64,000 bases of DNA from Eriocheir sinensis (lineage: Eukaryota > Arthropoda > Malacostraca > Decapoda > Varunidae). Below are positions 1 through 16,409 of this stretch, piece by piece. The notes beneath the pieces were generated by a model that saw only the letters and a program-made list of their open reading frames with translations, made no database searches and was not told the DNA's origin. The stretch covers positions 124,001 to 188,000 of the forward strand of contig NW_026111250.1 in assembly GCF_024679095.1 (NCBI RefSeq), written 5' to 3'. Numbering within the stretch: the first letter of the stretch is position 1; the number at the start of each line of letters is the position of its first letter. Made by a program: the position numbers and the translations under genes.

Positions 1-30
1 ATTTTATGTATATTTTGTATATCTATATTC
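1..30 (+). repeat. Plus-orientation satellite remnant
   Basis: The first thirty bases (ttatgtatattttgtatat) read in plus orientation and switch to minus monomers at about base 31. The block continues beyond the window edge. Confidence 0.6.
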
Positions 31-3000
31 ATTTGTATCAAAATAAATAAACAAAATAGCAATAAAATAATGTAAATTTGTATGAGAAAACATATACAAA
101 TACACATAAAATAACGCAAATTTCTAAAAAAATATATGTACAAAAATGCACATAAAATAAAGTAAATTTGCAAATTTGTATTGAAATAGATATGCAAAAT
201 ACATATAAAACAAAGTAAATTTGTTTCAAAATATATATACGAATACACATAAAATAACGTAGATTTCTATAAAAATATATACAAAATACACATAAAATGA
301 AGTAAATACGTATAAAAAAATGAATACAAAAAAAACCTAAAAATCGTATCAAAATAAATAAACAAAATACCAGTAAAAGAATGTGTATTTGTAAAAATAT
401 AAATATACAAAATACACATAAAATATCGTAAATTTGTATAAAACTATATACAAAAATACACGGAAGTAATTAAATTTGTATGAAAATATATATACAAAAT
501 ACAGCTAAAATAAGCTAAATTTGAATTGAAATGTACATACAAAATACATAAAATAATGTAAATCTGTATCAAAATATTTATACAAATCCATATAATAACG
601 CAGATTTGTTTAAAAATATATAAACAAAATACACATTAAGTAATGTAAATACGTATAAAAAGTATGTACAAAATACACATATAATCATGTAATTCGTATC
701 AAAATAAATAAACAAAATAGCAATAAAATAATGTAAATTTGTATGAGAAAACACATACAAATAACGCAAATTTCTATAAAAATATATGTACAAAAATGCA
801 CATAAAATAAAGTAAATTTGCAAAAAAATATATATATACAAAACATACACTAAATAATGTAAATGCGTACATAAAATAACCTAAATTTGTATAAAACTAT
901 ATACAAAAATACACAAAAATAATTTAAATTTGTTTGAAAAGAAATATACAAAATACACATAAAATTAGGTAAATTTGTATTGAAATACATATACAAAATA
1001 CACATCAAATAATGTAAATTTGAATGAAAATATATAAAAAAATACACTTAAAATAACGTAAATTTGTATAAAATATATATGCAAGATACACATTAAATAA
1101 TGTAAATGTGTATAAAAAATATATATACAAAAAACAAATAGAATAATGTAAAATCGTATCAAAATAAATACACAGAATATCAATAAAATAATGTAAATTT
1201 GTATGAAAATAAAGATACAAAATTCCCAAAAATTATCGCATTTTTTATAAAAATATATTTACCAAAATACACATAAAATATTTAAATTTGTATTGAAATA
1301 AATATACAAAATGCATATACAGTAAGGTAAATTTGTATTGAAAGAGATATTCCAAAATACATATAAAACAATGTAAATTTGTTTCAAAATATATATACGA
1401 ATACACATAAAATAAAATTGATTTCTATAGAAATATATATTCAAAATACATATTAAATTATGTAAATACGTGTAAAAATATATATACAAAAAAAATATCA
1501 AATAATGTAAATTCGTGTCAAAATAAATAAACAAAATATCATGAAAAGAATGTGTATTTGTATGAAAATAGATAATAGATAATAAATTTGTATAAAATAT
1601 ATATGCAAGACACACATTAAATAATGTAAATATGTATAAAAAAGTATATACAAAAAACAAATAGAATAATGTAACATCGTAACAAAATAAATACACCGAA
1701 TATTAATAAAATAATGTAAATTTGTATGAAAATAAAGATGCAAAATTCCCATAAAATAGCGCATTTCTTATAAAAATATATATACCAAAATACACATAAA
1801 ATATTTAAATTTGCATTGAAATAAATATACAAAATGCACATACAATAAGGTAAGTTTGTATTGAAAGAGATATGCAAAAATACATATAAAACAATGTAAA
1901 TTTGTTTCAAAATATATACGAATACAAATAAAAAAACGTAGATTTCTATAAAAATATATATACAAAATACACATAAAATAATGTAAACTCGAATTAAAAT
2001 AAATAAACAAAATACCAATAAAAGAATGTGTATTTGAATAAATATAAATATACTAAATACACATACAAAATAAACATAAAATAAGGTAGATTTGTAATAA
2101 AATATATGTACAAAATACACATAAAATAATGCAAATTTATATGAAAATATATATACAAATACACATAAAATACCATGAATCTGTATAAAAATATATATTC
2201 AAAATAAATATTAAATAATGTAAAAGCGTATAAAAATATATATACAAAGTACATATAAAATGAAAATTAAGATGCAAAATACCTATAAAATAACGCATTT
2301 TTTATAAAATTATTAATACCAAAATACACATAAAATATTTGAACTTGTATTAAAATAAATATACAAAATGCACATACAATAAGGTAAATTTGTATTGAAA
2401 TAGATATGCAAAATACATATAAAATAATGTAACTTTGTTTCAAAATATATATACGAATACACATAAAATAACGTAGATTTCTATAAAAATACATATACAA
2501 AATACACATAAAATTAAGTAAATACGTATAAAAAAATGTATACAAAATACACATAAAATAATGTAAATTCGTATAAATGTAAATAAACAATATACCAATA
2601 AAAGAATGTTTATTTGTATAAATATAAATATACAAAATGCACATAAAATAACGTAAATTTATATAAAACTATATACATAAAATAACGCAAATTTCTATAA
2701 AAATATATGTACAAAAATGAACATTAAATAAATTTGCATAAAAATATATATACAAAACACACTTACATTAGATAATGTAAATGAGTATAAAGATATGTAT
2801 ACAAAATACCTATGAAATTATCTAAACTCGTATCGAGTTAAATTAAGAAAATATCAATAAAATAATGTAATTTTGGATGAAAATATATATACAAAATACA
2901 CATAAAATAATCTAAATACAAATACAAGTATACACATAAAATAATCTAAAATTGAAAGAAAGAAATATACAAAATAAACATAAAATAAGGTAAATTTGTA

Positions 3001-4983
3001 ATGAAATATATGAAAAAATACACATAATATAATATAAATTTGTATGAAAATATATATACAAATACACATTAAATAACATGAATTTGTATAAAATTTGTAT
3101 AAAAATATATACTTATACAAACAATAAAATAACGTAATTTTTTTATGAAAATGTATATACAAAATACACATAAAATAATTTAAATACGTAGAAAAATATA
3201 TATACAAAAAAAACATAAGATAATGTAAATTTGTATGAAAATATATAAGCAAATACACATAAAATAATGTAAATTTGGATAAAATATATATACAAAATGA
3301 ACATTAAATAATGTAAATATGTATAAAAAAAAATATACAAAATATACATAGAATAATGTTAAATCGTATCAAAATAAATAGAATATCAATAAAATAATGT
3401 AAATTTGTATGAAAATAAAGATGCAAAATATCCATATAATAACGAATATTTGCATAAAAATATATATACAAATATACAGATAAAATAGTTAAGTTTGTAT
3501 TAAAATAAATATACAAAATGCACGTACAATAAAGTAAATTTGTATTGAAATAGATATGCAAAATACACATCAATAATGTAAATTTGTATCAAAATATATA
3601 TACAAATACTCATAAAATAGAGTAAATTTCTATGAAAATATACATACAAAATAGATATACAAAATACACATATAACTAGTTAAATTTGTATTTAAATACA
3701 TGTACAAAAAACACATAAAATAATGTAGATTTGTATGAAATGAAAACAAATACATTTTATATAAAATATATATAAAAAATACACATAGAATAAGGTAAAA
3801 TCATATCAAAATAAATACACAGAATATCAATAAAATAATGTAAATTTGTATGAAAATAAAGATGCAAAATACCCATAAAATAAAGCATATTTTTATAAAA
3901 ATACATATACAAAAATACACATAGATTAATCAAATTTGTATTAAAATTAATATACAAAATGCACATACAATAAGGTAAATTTGTATTGAAAAATATGCAA
4001 AATACACATAAAATAATGTAAATTTGTTTCAAAATATATATACGAATACACATAAAATAACGCAGATTTCTATAGAAATATATATACAAAATACACTTGA
4101 AATAATGTAAATACGTATAAAAATATATATACAAAATACACATTAAATAATGTTAATTCGTGTCAAAATAAATAAACAAAATATCATGAAAAGAATGTGT
4201 ATTTGTATGAAAATAGATATACAAAATACACATAAAATAACCTAAATTTGTATAAAACTATATACAAAAATACACAAAAATAATTTAAACTTGTATGAAA
4301 ATAAATATACAAAAAACATATAAAAATAGGTAAATTTGTATTGAAATACATATGCAAAATACACATAAAATAATGTAAATTTGAATGAAAATATATAAAC
4401 ATATAGACTTAAAATAACGTAAATTTGTATCAAATATATATACAAAAAAAAACATTAAATAATGTAAATATGTATAAAAAATATATATACAAAACACAAA
4501 TAAAATAATGTAAAATCGTATCAAAATAAATACAGAAAATATTAATAAAATAATGTAAATATGTATGAAAATTAAGATGCAAAATACCCTTAAAATAACG
4601 CATTTTTTATAAAAATATAAATACGAAAAAACATAAAATATTTGATTTTGTATTAAAATAAATAGATTTACAAAATACACATAAAATAAGCTAAATTTGA
4701 ATTGAAATATATATACAAAATACATAAAATAATGTAAATTTGTATCAAAATACCTATACAAATACATATATAATAACGAAAATTTGTATAAAAATATATA
4801 AACAAAATACACATTAAAAAATGTAAATACGTATAAGAAAAATGTAAAAAATACACAAATAATCATGTAATTCGTATCAAAATAAATAGACAAAATACCA
4901 ATAAAATAATGTAAATTTCTATGAGAAAACATATACAAAATACACATAAATAACGCAAATATCAATAAAAATATATATAACAT
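31..4983 (-). repeat. Minus-orientation satellite block, 5.0 kb
   Basis: The longest minus block. Monomers appear as gtaaatttgtat and acaaaatacacataaaa. It contains arm L2 and the first part of arm L1, and the reverse form of the truncated junction (agataatagataataaattt near 1,570). It ends in the dyad before the first (TA)n tract. Confidence 0.9.
253..2254 (-). repeat. Inverted copy of 30.8-33.9 kb (arm L2)
   Basis: Read on the minus strand, this segment follows the monomer order of 30,810-33,887. Paired landmarks sum to about 33,064 at its inner end (2254 with 30810) and to 34,140 at its outer end (1047 with 33093, 850 with 33290, 352 with 33788). The jump of roughly 1,030 bp equals the tandem duplication present at 31.06-33.12 kb, so this arm carries the single-copy state. 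Confidence 0.75.
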
Positions 4984-7046
<2,063 letters not shown>

Positions 7047-8893
7047 TATAGAGTAAATTTCTATGAAAATATAAATTCAAAATACATATAAAATTATGTA
7101 AATAAGTATAAAAATATATATATCAAATACACCTAAAAAAATGAAAATTCGTATCAAAATAAATAAACAAAATTCCGATAAAAGAACGAATATTTGTAGG
7201 AAAATAAATATACAAAATACACATAAAACTACGAAAATTTGAATAAAAGTATATACAAAAAAACAAAAAAATAAATTTCAATTTCTATGAAAATAGATTT
7301 ACAAAATACACATATAATTAGTTAAATTTGTATTTAAATACATGTACAAAATACACATAAAATAATGTAAATTTGTATGAAATGAAAACAAATTCACATA
7401 AAATAACGTACATTTGTATAAAATAGATATACAAAATATACATAGAATAATGTAAAATCGTATCAAAATAAATACACAGAATATCAATAAAATAATGTAA
7501 TTTTGTATGAAAATAAAGATGCAAAATACCCATAAAATAAAGCATATTTTTTTTAAAATACATATTCAAGAATACACATAGAATAATTAAATTTGTATTA
7601 AAATTAATATACAAAATGCACGTACAATAAGGGAAATTTGTATTGAAAAAATATGCAAAATGCACATAAAACAATGTATATTTGTTTCAAAATATATATA
7701 CGAATACACATAAAGTAACGTATATTTCTATAGAAATATATATACAAAATACACATGAAATGACGTTAATACGTATAAAAATATATATACAAAATACACA
7801 TTAAATAATGTAAATTCGCGTCAAAATAAATAAACAAAATATCAATAAAAGAATGTGTATTTGTATGAAAATAGATATACAAAATACACATCAAATAACT
7901 TAAATTTGTATGAAACTATATACAAAAATACACAAAAATATTTTAAATTTGTATGAAAATAAATATACAAAATACACATAAAATTAGGTAAATTTGAATG
8001 AAAATATATAAACAAATACACTTAAAATAACGTAAATTTGTATGAAATATATATAGAAAATACACATTAAATAATGTAAATATGTATAAAAAAATATATA
8101 CAAAACACAAATAGAATAATGTAAAATAGTATCAAAATAAATACACAAAATATTAATAAAATAATGTAGGTTTGTATGAAAATAAAGATGCAAAATACCC
8201 ATAAAACAACGCATTTTTTATGAAAATATATATACCAAAATACACATAAAATATTTAAATTTGCATTACAATAAATATACAAAATGCACATACAATAAGG
8301 TAAATTTGTATCGAAATAGATATGCAAAATACACATAAAACAATGTAAATTTGTTTCAAAATATATATACGAATACACATAAAATAACGTAGATTTCTAT
8401 AAAAATATATATACAAAATACACATAAAATGAAGTAAATACGTATAAAAAAATGTATACAAAATACACATAAAATAATGTAAATTCGTATCAAAATAAAT
8501 AAACAAAATACCAATAAAAGAATGTGTATTTGTATGAATATAAATATACAAAATACACATAAAATAACGTAAATTTATATAAAACTATATACAAAAATAC
8601 ACAGAGGTAAATAAATTTGTATGAAAATATATACAAAATACACACGAAATATGCTAAATTTGAATTGAAATATATATACAAAATACATGAAATAAAGTAA
8701 ATTTGTATCAAAATATTTATACAAATACACATATAATAACGTAAATTTGTATGAAAATATATAAACAAAATACACATTAAATAATGTAAATACGTATAAA
8801 AAAATAAGTACAAAATACACATATAATCATGTAATTCGTATCAAAATAAATAAACAAAATACCAATAAAATAATATAAATTTGTATGAGTAAA
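7047..8893 (-). repeat. Minus-orientation satellite block
   Basis: Outer part of arm L1, pairing with 22,757-24,492. It holds nearly two reversed 16-type series and ends at the type-1 junction gagtaaacgtgtatg. Confidence 0.9.
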
Positions 8894-9167
8894 CGTGTAT
8901 GTTGCATATTTTTTCAATTCAAATTTACCTTATTATATACGCATTTTGTATATTAATTTTAATACAAATTTAATTATTCGATGTGTATTTTTGTATCTGT
9001 ATTTTTATAAACATATGCTTTATTTTTTGGGTATTTTGCATCTTTATTTTCATACAAATTTACATTATTTTATTGATATTCTGCTCATTCATTTTGATAC
9101 GAATTGACATTATTCTATGTGTATTTTGTATATATTTTTCATAGAAATTTACGTTATTTTATGTTTA
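8801..9167. repeat. Local 367 bp duplication, copy 1
   Basis: The landmark gagtaaacg at 8887 recurs as gagtaaatg at 9254, 367 bp later. Each copy contains a short minus segment and then a plus segment with the same monomers (tgttgcatatttttt, tatacgcattttgtat, ttttttgggtattttgc). Copy 1 ends where atgttt passes directly into aaaaatatgtac. Confidence 0.85.
8894..9166 (+). repeat. Plus-orientation satellite block, six monomers
   Basis: Runs from tgttgcatatttttt through f, g, h, i and b-like monomers and stops abruptly at ttatgttt, at the boundary of the 367 bp duplication. Confidence 0.85.
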
Positions 9168-9260
9168 AAAATATGTACAAAATACACATATAATCATGTA
9201 ATTCGTATCAAAATAAATAAACAAAATACCAATAAAATAATATAAATTTGTATGAGTAAA
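9167..9260 (-). repeat. Minus-orientation satellite block, two monomers
   Basis: Short block with tcatgtaattcgtatc and aataccaataaaataat, repeated from 8,801-8,886 as part of the 367 bp duplication. Confidence 0.85.
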
Positions 9261-9534
9261 TGTGTATGTTGCATATTTTTTCAATACAAATTTACCTTAT
9301 TATATACGCATTTTGTATATTAATTTTAATACAAATTTAATTATTCGATGTGTATTTTTGTATCTGTATTTTTATAAACATATGCTTTATTTTTTGGGTA
9401 TTTTGCATCTTTATTTTCATGCAAATATACATTATTTTATTGATATTCTGCTCATTCATTTTGATACGAATTGACATTATACTATGTGTATTTTGTAAAT
9501 ATTTTTCATACAAATTTACGTTATTTTATGTGTA
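9168..9534. repeat. Local 367 bp duplication, copy 2
   Basis: Tandem partner of 8,801-9,167, with a few substitutions (for example ttcatgcaaatatac near 9,417 against ttcatacaaatttac near 9,050). It continues into further plus monomers that copy 1 lacks, so copy 1 is probably the inserted, truncated duplicate. Confidence 0.8.
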
Positions 9535-10331
9535 TTTGTTTATATATTTTGACACAAATTTACAATATTTTATGGGTATTTTGTATATACATTTCAAAAG
9601 AAATTTACCTAGTTTTATGTGTATTTTGTATATCTATTTTCATACAAACTCAAATTATTTCTATGTATTTTTGTATATATTTTAATACAAATTTTAGTTA
9701 TGTTATGTGTATTTTGTAAATTTATTTTCATTCAAATATATATTATTTTATTGGTGTTTTGTTGATTTATATTGACACAAATTTACATTATTTTATATGT
9801 ACTTTGTATATATATTTTTATACGCTTTTCCATTATTTAATTTTTATTTTGAATATATATTTTTATACAAATTCATGGTATTTTATGTGTATTTGTATAT
9901 ATATTTTCATATAAATTTACATTATTTTATATGTCTTTTGTACATATATTTTATTACAAATCTACCTTATTTTATGTTTATTTTGTATGTGTATTTTGTA
10001 TATTTATATTTATCCAAATACACATTCTTTTATTGGTATTTTGTTTATTTATTTTAATTCGAATCTACATTATTTTATGTGTATTTTGTGTACATTTTTT
10101 ATACGTATTTACTTAATTTTATGAGTGTTTTGTATATATATATTTATAGAAATCTACGTTTTTTTAATTTGTATTCGTATATATATTTTGAAACAAATTT
10201 ACATTTTTTTATATGTATTTTTGCATATCTCTTTCAATACAAATTTACCTTATTGTATGTGCATTTTGTATATTTATTTCAATGCAAATTTAAAAATTTT
10301 ATATGTATTTTGGTATATATATTTTTATAAG
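9261..10331 (+). repeat. Plus-orientation satellite block
   Basis: About 24 monomers. Its order is repeated in blocks at 12,281, 30,121, 37,345, 44,673, 52,270 and, more diverged, 57,405, each entered through the type-1 junction. It ends at tttttataag before attacgaaaatttg (type-3 junction). Confidence 0.9.
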
Positions 10332-10541
10332 ATTACGAAAATTTGAATAAAAATATATACAAAAAAACAAAAAAATAAATTTCAATTTGTATGAAAATAG
10401 ATATACAAAATACAACTATAATTAGTTAAATTTGTATTTAATTACATGTACAAAATACACATAAAATAGTGTAAATTTGTATTAAATGAAAACAAATTCA
10501 CATAAAATAACGTTCATTTGTATAAAATAGATATACAAAAT
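10332..10541 (-). repeat. Minus-orientation satellite block, five monomers
   Basis: Entered by the type-3 junction attacgaaaatttgaataaa. It contains the unusual short monomer with aaatgaaaacaaattcac and ends at agatatacaaaata. Confidence 0.85.
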
Positions 10542-10851
10542 AATTTTATGTGTATTTTGTATATTTATTTTCTTACAAATTTAAATTATTTTTGTGTATT
10601 TCTGTATATAGTTTTATACAAACTTAGGTTATTTTATGAGTATTTTGTATATCTATTTTCATACAAATACTCATTCTTTTATTGATATTTTGTTTATTTA
10701 TTTTGACGAGAATTTAAATTATTTAATGTGTATTTTGTATATATATTTTTATACGTATTTACATCATTTCATGTGTATTTTGTATATATATTTCTATAGA
10801 AATCTACGTTATATTATGTGTATTCGTATATAGATTTTTAAACAAATTTAC
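10542..10851 (+). repeat. Plus-orientation satellite block, seven monomers
   Basis: Short block in the order m-n, o, p, a, b, c, d, e, ending at acaaatttacac where it meets ataacaaaaataaatacag (a variant of the type-4 junction). Confidence 0.8.
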
Positions 10852-12280
10852 ACATAACAAAAATAAATACAGAATACACAAAAATAGATATGCAAAATAC
10901 ATATAAACAATGTAAATTTGTTTCAAAATATATATACGAATACACATGAAATAAGGTAGATTTGTATAAAAATATATATACAAAATACACATAAAATTAA
11001 GTAAATACGTATTAAAAATGTATACAAAATACACAGAAAATAATGTAAATTAGTATCAAAATAAATAAACAAAATACCAATAAAAGAATGTGTATTTGCA
11101 TAAATATATATATACAAAATACACATTAAATAATATAAATTTGTTTAAAACTATACAAAATACACATGAAATGATGTAAATACGTATAAAAATATATATA
11201 CAAAATACACATTAAATAATGTAAATTCGCGTCAGAATAAATAAACAAAATATCAATAAAAGAATGTGTATTTGTATGAAAATAGATATACAAAATACAC
11301 ATAAAATAACCTAAATTTGTATCAAAATTTGTATGAAAATAAATATACAAAATACACATAAAATTAGGCAAATTTCTATTGAAATACATACACAAAAAAC
11401 ACATAAAATAATGTAAATTTGAATGAAAATACATAAACAAATACACTTAAAATAACGTAAATTTGTATAAAAAAATATGTACAAAACACAAATAGAATAA
11501 TGTAAAATCGTATCAAAATAAATACACAGAATATTAATAAAATAATGTAAATTTGTATGAAAATAAAGAAGCAAAATACCCATAAAATAACGCATCTTTT
11601 TTATTTATAAAAATATATACACCAAAATACACATCAAAAAATTAAATTTGTATTAAAATAAATATACAAAAAACACATACAATAAGGTAAATTTGTATTG
11701 AAATAGATATGCAAAATACATATAAAACAATGTAAATTTGTTTCAAAATATATATACGAATACACATAAAATAACGTAGATTTCTATAAAAATATATATA
11801 CAAAAAACACATAAAATGAAGTAAATACGTATAAAAAAATGTATACAAAATACATATAAAATAATGTAAATTCGTATCAAAATAAATAAACAAAATACCA
11901 ATAAAAGAATGTGTATTTGTATGAATATAAATATACAAAATACACATAAAATAACGTAAATTTATATAAAACTATATACAAAAATACACAGAAGTAAATA
12001 AATTTGTATGAAAATATATACAAAATACACACGAAATAAGCTAAATTTGAATTGAAATATATATACAAAATACATGAAATAAAGTAAATTTGTATCAAAA
12101 TATTTATACAAATACACATATAATAACGTAAATTTGTATGAACATATATAAACAAAATACACATTAAATAATGTAAATACGTATAAAAAAATATGTACAA
12201 AATACACATATAATCATGTAATTCGTATCAAAATAAATAAACAAAATACCAATAAAATAATATAAATTTGTATGAGTAAA
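10852..12280 (-). repeat. Minus-orientation satellite block
   Basis: Starts with ataacaaaaataaatacag and includes an internal fusion near 11,145 (gtttaaaactatacaaaat) that also occurs at 35,880, 43,340 and 50,810. Its second half is directly repeated at 29.3-30.1 kb. It ends at the type-1 junction. Confidence 0.9.
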
Positions 12281-13345
12281 CGTGTATGTTGCATATTTTT
12301 TCAATACAAATTTACCTTATTATATACGCATTTTGTATATTAATTTTAATACAAATTTAATTATTCGATGTGTATTTTTGTATCTGTATTTTTATAAACA
12401 TATGCTTTATTTTTTGGGTATTTTGCATCTTTATTTTCATACAAATTTACATTATTTTATTGATATTCTGCTCATTCATTTTGATACGAATTGACATTAT
12501 TCTATGTGTATTTTGTATATATTTTTCATACAAATTTACGTTATTTTATGTGTATTTTTTATATATTTTGACACAAATTTACAATATTTTATGGGTATTT
12601 TGTATATACATTTCAAAAGAAATTTACCTAGTTTTATGTGTATTTTGTATATCTATTTTCATACAAACTCAAATTATTTCTATTTATTTTTGTATATATT
12701 TTAATACAAATTTTAGTTATGTGTATTTTTTAAATTTATTTTCATTCAAATATATATTATTTTATTGGTGTTTTGTTGATTTATATTGATACGAATTTAC
12801 ATTATTTTATATGTACTTTGTATATATATTTTTATACGCTTTTACATTATTTGATATTTATTTTGAATATATATTTTTATACAAATTCATGGTATTTTAT
12901 GTGTATTTGTATATATATTTTAATATAAATTTACATTATTTTATGTGTATTTTGTACATATATTTTTTTTACAAATCTACCTTATTTTATGTTTATTTTG
13001 TATGTGTATTTTGTATATTTATATTTATCCAAATACACATTCTTTTATTTGTATTTTGTTTATTTATTTTAATTCGAATTTACATTATTTTATGTGTATT
13101 TTGCACACATTTTTTTATACGTATTTACTTAATTTTAAGTGTATTTTGTATATATATTTTTAAAGAAATCTACGTTTTTTTATTTGTATTCGTATATATA
13201 TTTTGAAACAAATTTACATTGTTTTATATGTATTTTTGCATATCTCTTTCAATACAAATTTACCTTACTGTATGTGCATTTTGTATATTTATTTCAATGC
13301 AAATTTAAATATTTTATGTGTATTTTGGTATATATATTTTTATAA
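11450..13345. repeat. 1.9 kb segment directly repeated at 29.3-31.3 kb
   Basis: Landmarks are displaced by 17,841 bp (11642 with 29483, 12282 with 30123). The segment comprises minus monomers, the type-1 junction gagtaaacgtgtatg, and plus monomers ending at tttttataag. The related copy carries the (TA)162 expansion and continues in plus orientation where this copy flips at 13,345. Confidence 0.8.
12281..13345 (+). repeat. Plus-orientation satellite block
   Basis: Same monomer order as 9,261-10,331, with a deletion near 12,716 (attttagttatgtgtattt). It ends at the type-3 junction tttttataagattacg. Confidence 0.9.
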
Positions 13346-14490
13346 GATTACGAAAATTTGAAAAAAAATATATACAAAAAAACAAAAAAATAAATTTCAA
13401 TTTGTATGAAAATAGATATGCAAAATACACATATAATTCGTTAAATTTGTATTTAAATACATGTACAAAATACACATAAAATAATGTAAATTTGTATGAA
13501 ATGAAAACAAATTCACATAAAATTCGCGTCAAAATAAATAAACAAAATATCAATAAAATAACCTAAATTTGTATCAAACTATATACAAAAATACACAAAA
13601 ATATTTTAAATTTGTATGAAAATAAATATACAAAATACACATAAAATTAGGTAAATTTGTATTGAAATACATACACAAAATTCACATAAAATAATGTAAA
13701 TTTGAATGAAAATACATAAACAAATACACTTAAAATAACGTAAATTTGTATAAAAAATATGTACAAAACACAAATAGAATAATGTAAAATCGTATCAAAA
13801 TAAATACACAGAATATTAATAAAATAATGTAAATTTGTATGAAAATAAAGAAGCAAAATACCCATAAAATAACGCATTTTTTTTATTTATAAAAATATAT
13901 ATACCAAAATACACATCAAAAAATTAAATTTGTATTAAAATAAATATACAAAAAACACATACAATAAGGTAAATTTGTATTGAAATAGATATGCAAAATA
14001 CACATAAAACAATGTAATTTTGTTTCAAAATATCTACGAATACACATATAATAACGTAGATTTATATAAAAATATATATTCAAAATACACATAAAATGAA
14101 GTAAATACGTATAAAAAAATGTATACAAAATACACATAAAATAATGTAAATTAGTATCAAAATAAATAAACAAAATAGCAATAAAAGAATGTGTATTTGT
14201 ATAAATATAAATATACAAAATACACATAAAATAACGTAAATTTATATAAAACTATATACATAAATACACATAAGTAATTATATTTGTATGAAAATATATA
14301 AAAAATACACAAAACATAAGATAAATTTGAATTGAAATATATATACAAAATACATGAAATAAAGTAAATTTGTATCAAAATATTTATACAAATACACATA
14401 TAATAACGTAAATTTGTATGAACATATAAACAAAATACACATTAAATAATGTAAATACGTATAAAAATATGTACAAAATACACATATAAT
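13346..14490 (-). repeat. Minus-orientation satellite block
   Basis: Starts like 10,332-10,541, then jumps at aaattcgcgtcaaaataaat near 13,522 into a reversed 16-type series. The same joined order is seen at 38,412-39,320, 45,740-46,636 and 53,338-54,245. It ends at aatcatgtattttgtat. Confidence 0.9.
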
Positions 14491-15561
14491 CATGTATTTT
14501 GTATATCTATTTTCACACAAATTTAATTATTTTGTTTATATATAGTTTTATACAATTACGTTATTTTAAGTGTATTTTGTATATTTATTTTGATACAACA
14601 TTCTATTGATATTATGTTTATTTATTTTGATACGAATTTACATTATTTGATGTGTATTTTGTATACATTTTATACGTATTTACTTCATTTTATGTGTATT
14701 TTGTATATATTTTTATAGAAATCTACGTTATTTTATGTGTATTCGTATATATATTTTGAAACAGATTTACATTGTTTTATGTGTATTCTGCATATCTATT
14801 TCAATACAAATTTACCTTATTGTATGTGCATATTGTATATTTATTTTAATACAAATTTAAATATTTTATGTGTATTTTGGTATATATTTTCATAAAAAAT
14901 GCGTTATTTTATGGGTATTTTGCATCTTTATTTTCATACAAATTTATTAATATTCTCTGTATTTATTTTGATACTATTTTACATTATTATTGTGTTTGTA
15001 TATTTTTTTATACATATTTACATTACTTAATGTGTATTTTCTATATATATTTTATACAAATTTACGTTATTTTAAGTGTATTTGTTTATATATTTTCATT
15101 GAAATTTACATTATTTTATGTGTATTTTGTATATGTATTTAAATATAAATTTAACTAGTTTCATGTGTATTTTGTATTTTATACAAATTTAAATTATTTT
15201 TGTGTATTTTTTTAATAGAGTTTTATACAAATTTACAATATTTTATGTGTATTTTGTATATCTATTTTCATACAAATACACATTCTTTTATTGATATTTT
15301 GTTAATTTATTTTGATGCGAATTTACATTATTTAATGTGTATTGTGTATATATATTTTTATACGTATTAACGTCATTTCATGTGTATTTTGTATATATAT
15401 TTCTATAGAAATATACGTTATTTTATGTGTATTCGTATATATATTTTAAAACAAATATACATTGTTTTATGTGCATTTTGTATAATTTTTCAATACAAAT
15501 TTCCCTTATTGTACGTGCATTTTGTATATTAATTTTAATACAAATTTAATTATTCTATGTG
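14491..15561 (+). repeat. Plus-orientation satellite block
   Basis: Runs through most of the 16-type series with short deletions (near 14,595 and 14,945) and then a second partial series resembling 23.6-23.95 kb. It ends mid-monomer at attctatgtgtaa. Confidence 0.85.
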
Positions 15562-16392
15562 TAATAATGTAAATTTGTATCAAAATATTTTAACATATGC
15601 GCATAAAATAACGTAAATTTGTTTTAAAATATATAAAATACACATTAAATAATGTTAATATGTATAAAAAAATATATACAAAACACAAATAGAATAATGT
15701 AAAATCGTATCAAAATAAATACACAGAATATTAATAAAACAATTTAAATTTGTATGAAAATAAAGATGCAAAATACCCATTAAATAACGCATTTTTTAAA
15801 AAAATATATATACCAAAATACACATGAAAAAAATAGTTTGTATTAAAATAAATATACAAAAAACACATACAATAAGGTAAATTTGTATTGAAATAGATAT
15901 GCAAAATACATATAAAACAATGTAAATTTGTTTCAAAATAAATATACGAATACACATAAAATAACGTAGATTTCTATAAAAAAATATATATACAAAATAC
16001 ACATAAAATGAAGTAAATACGTATAAAAAAATGTATACAAAATACACATAAAATAATGTAAATTCGTATCAAAATAAATATACAAAATACCAATAAAAGA
16101 ATGTGTATTTGTATAAATATAAATATACAAAATACACATAAAATAACGTAAATTTATATAAAACTATATACAAAAATACACAGAAGTATTTTAATTTGTA
16201 TGAAAATAGATATATAAAATAAGGTAAATTCGTTTCAAATTCAATAAACTAAATTCAGATAGAAGAAAGTATATTTGTAGAATAAATAAATATACAAAAT
16301 ACACATAAAATAACGAAAATTTGTTTGAAAATATGTAAAAAAATAAACAAAAATAATTTCAATTTGTATGAAAATAAATATACAAAATACAC
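15562..16392 (-). repeat. Minus-orientation satellite block
   Basis: A reversed series with atatgcgcataaaataacg near 15,595, a variant also seen near 20,550. The block forms the first half of the 1.4 kb duplication and ends in the palindromic junction. Confidence 0.85.
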
Positions 16393-16409
16393 ATGTATTT
16401 TGTATATCT
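16376..16409. repeat. Palindromic minus-to-plus junction (type 2)
   Basis: At the switch, atacaaaatac and gtattttgtat are exact reverse complements separated by four bases (acat). The same hairpin-capable junction recurs near 36,970 and 51,895, and in altered form near 14,490, 17,871 and 44,400. It may mark a fold-back event copied by later duplications. Confidence 0.75.

Noticed and set aside
4285..4983. A 232-codon open frame on the minus strand and similar long frames (for example 31,451-32,326 with 291 codons) as genes
   Set aside because: They are 15-residue periodic translations of the satellite, several frames are open at the same place, there is no conserved domain, and the same strings recur across the window.
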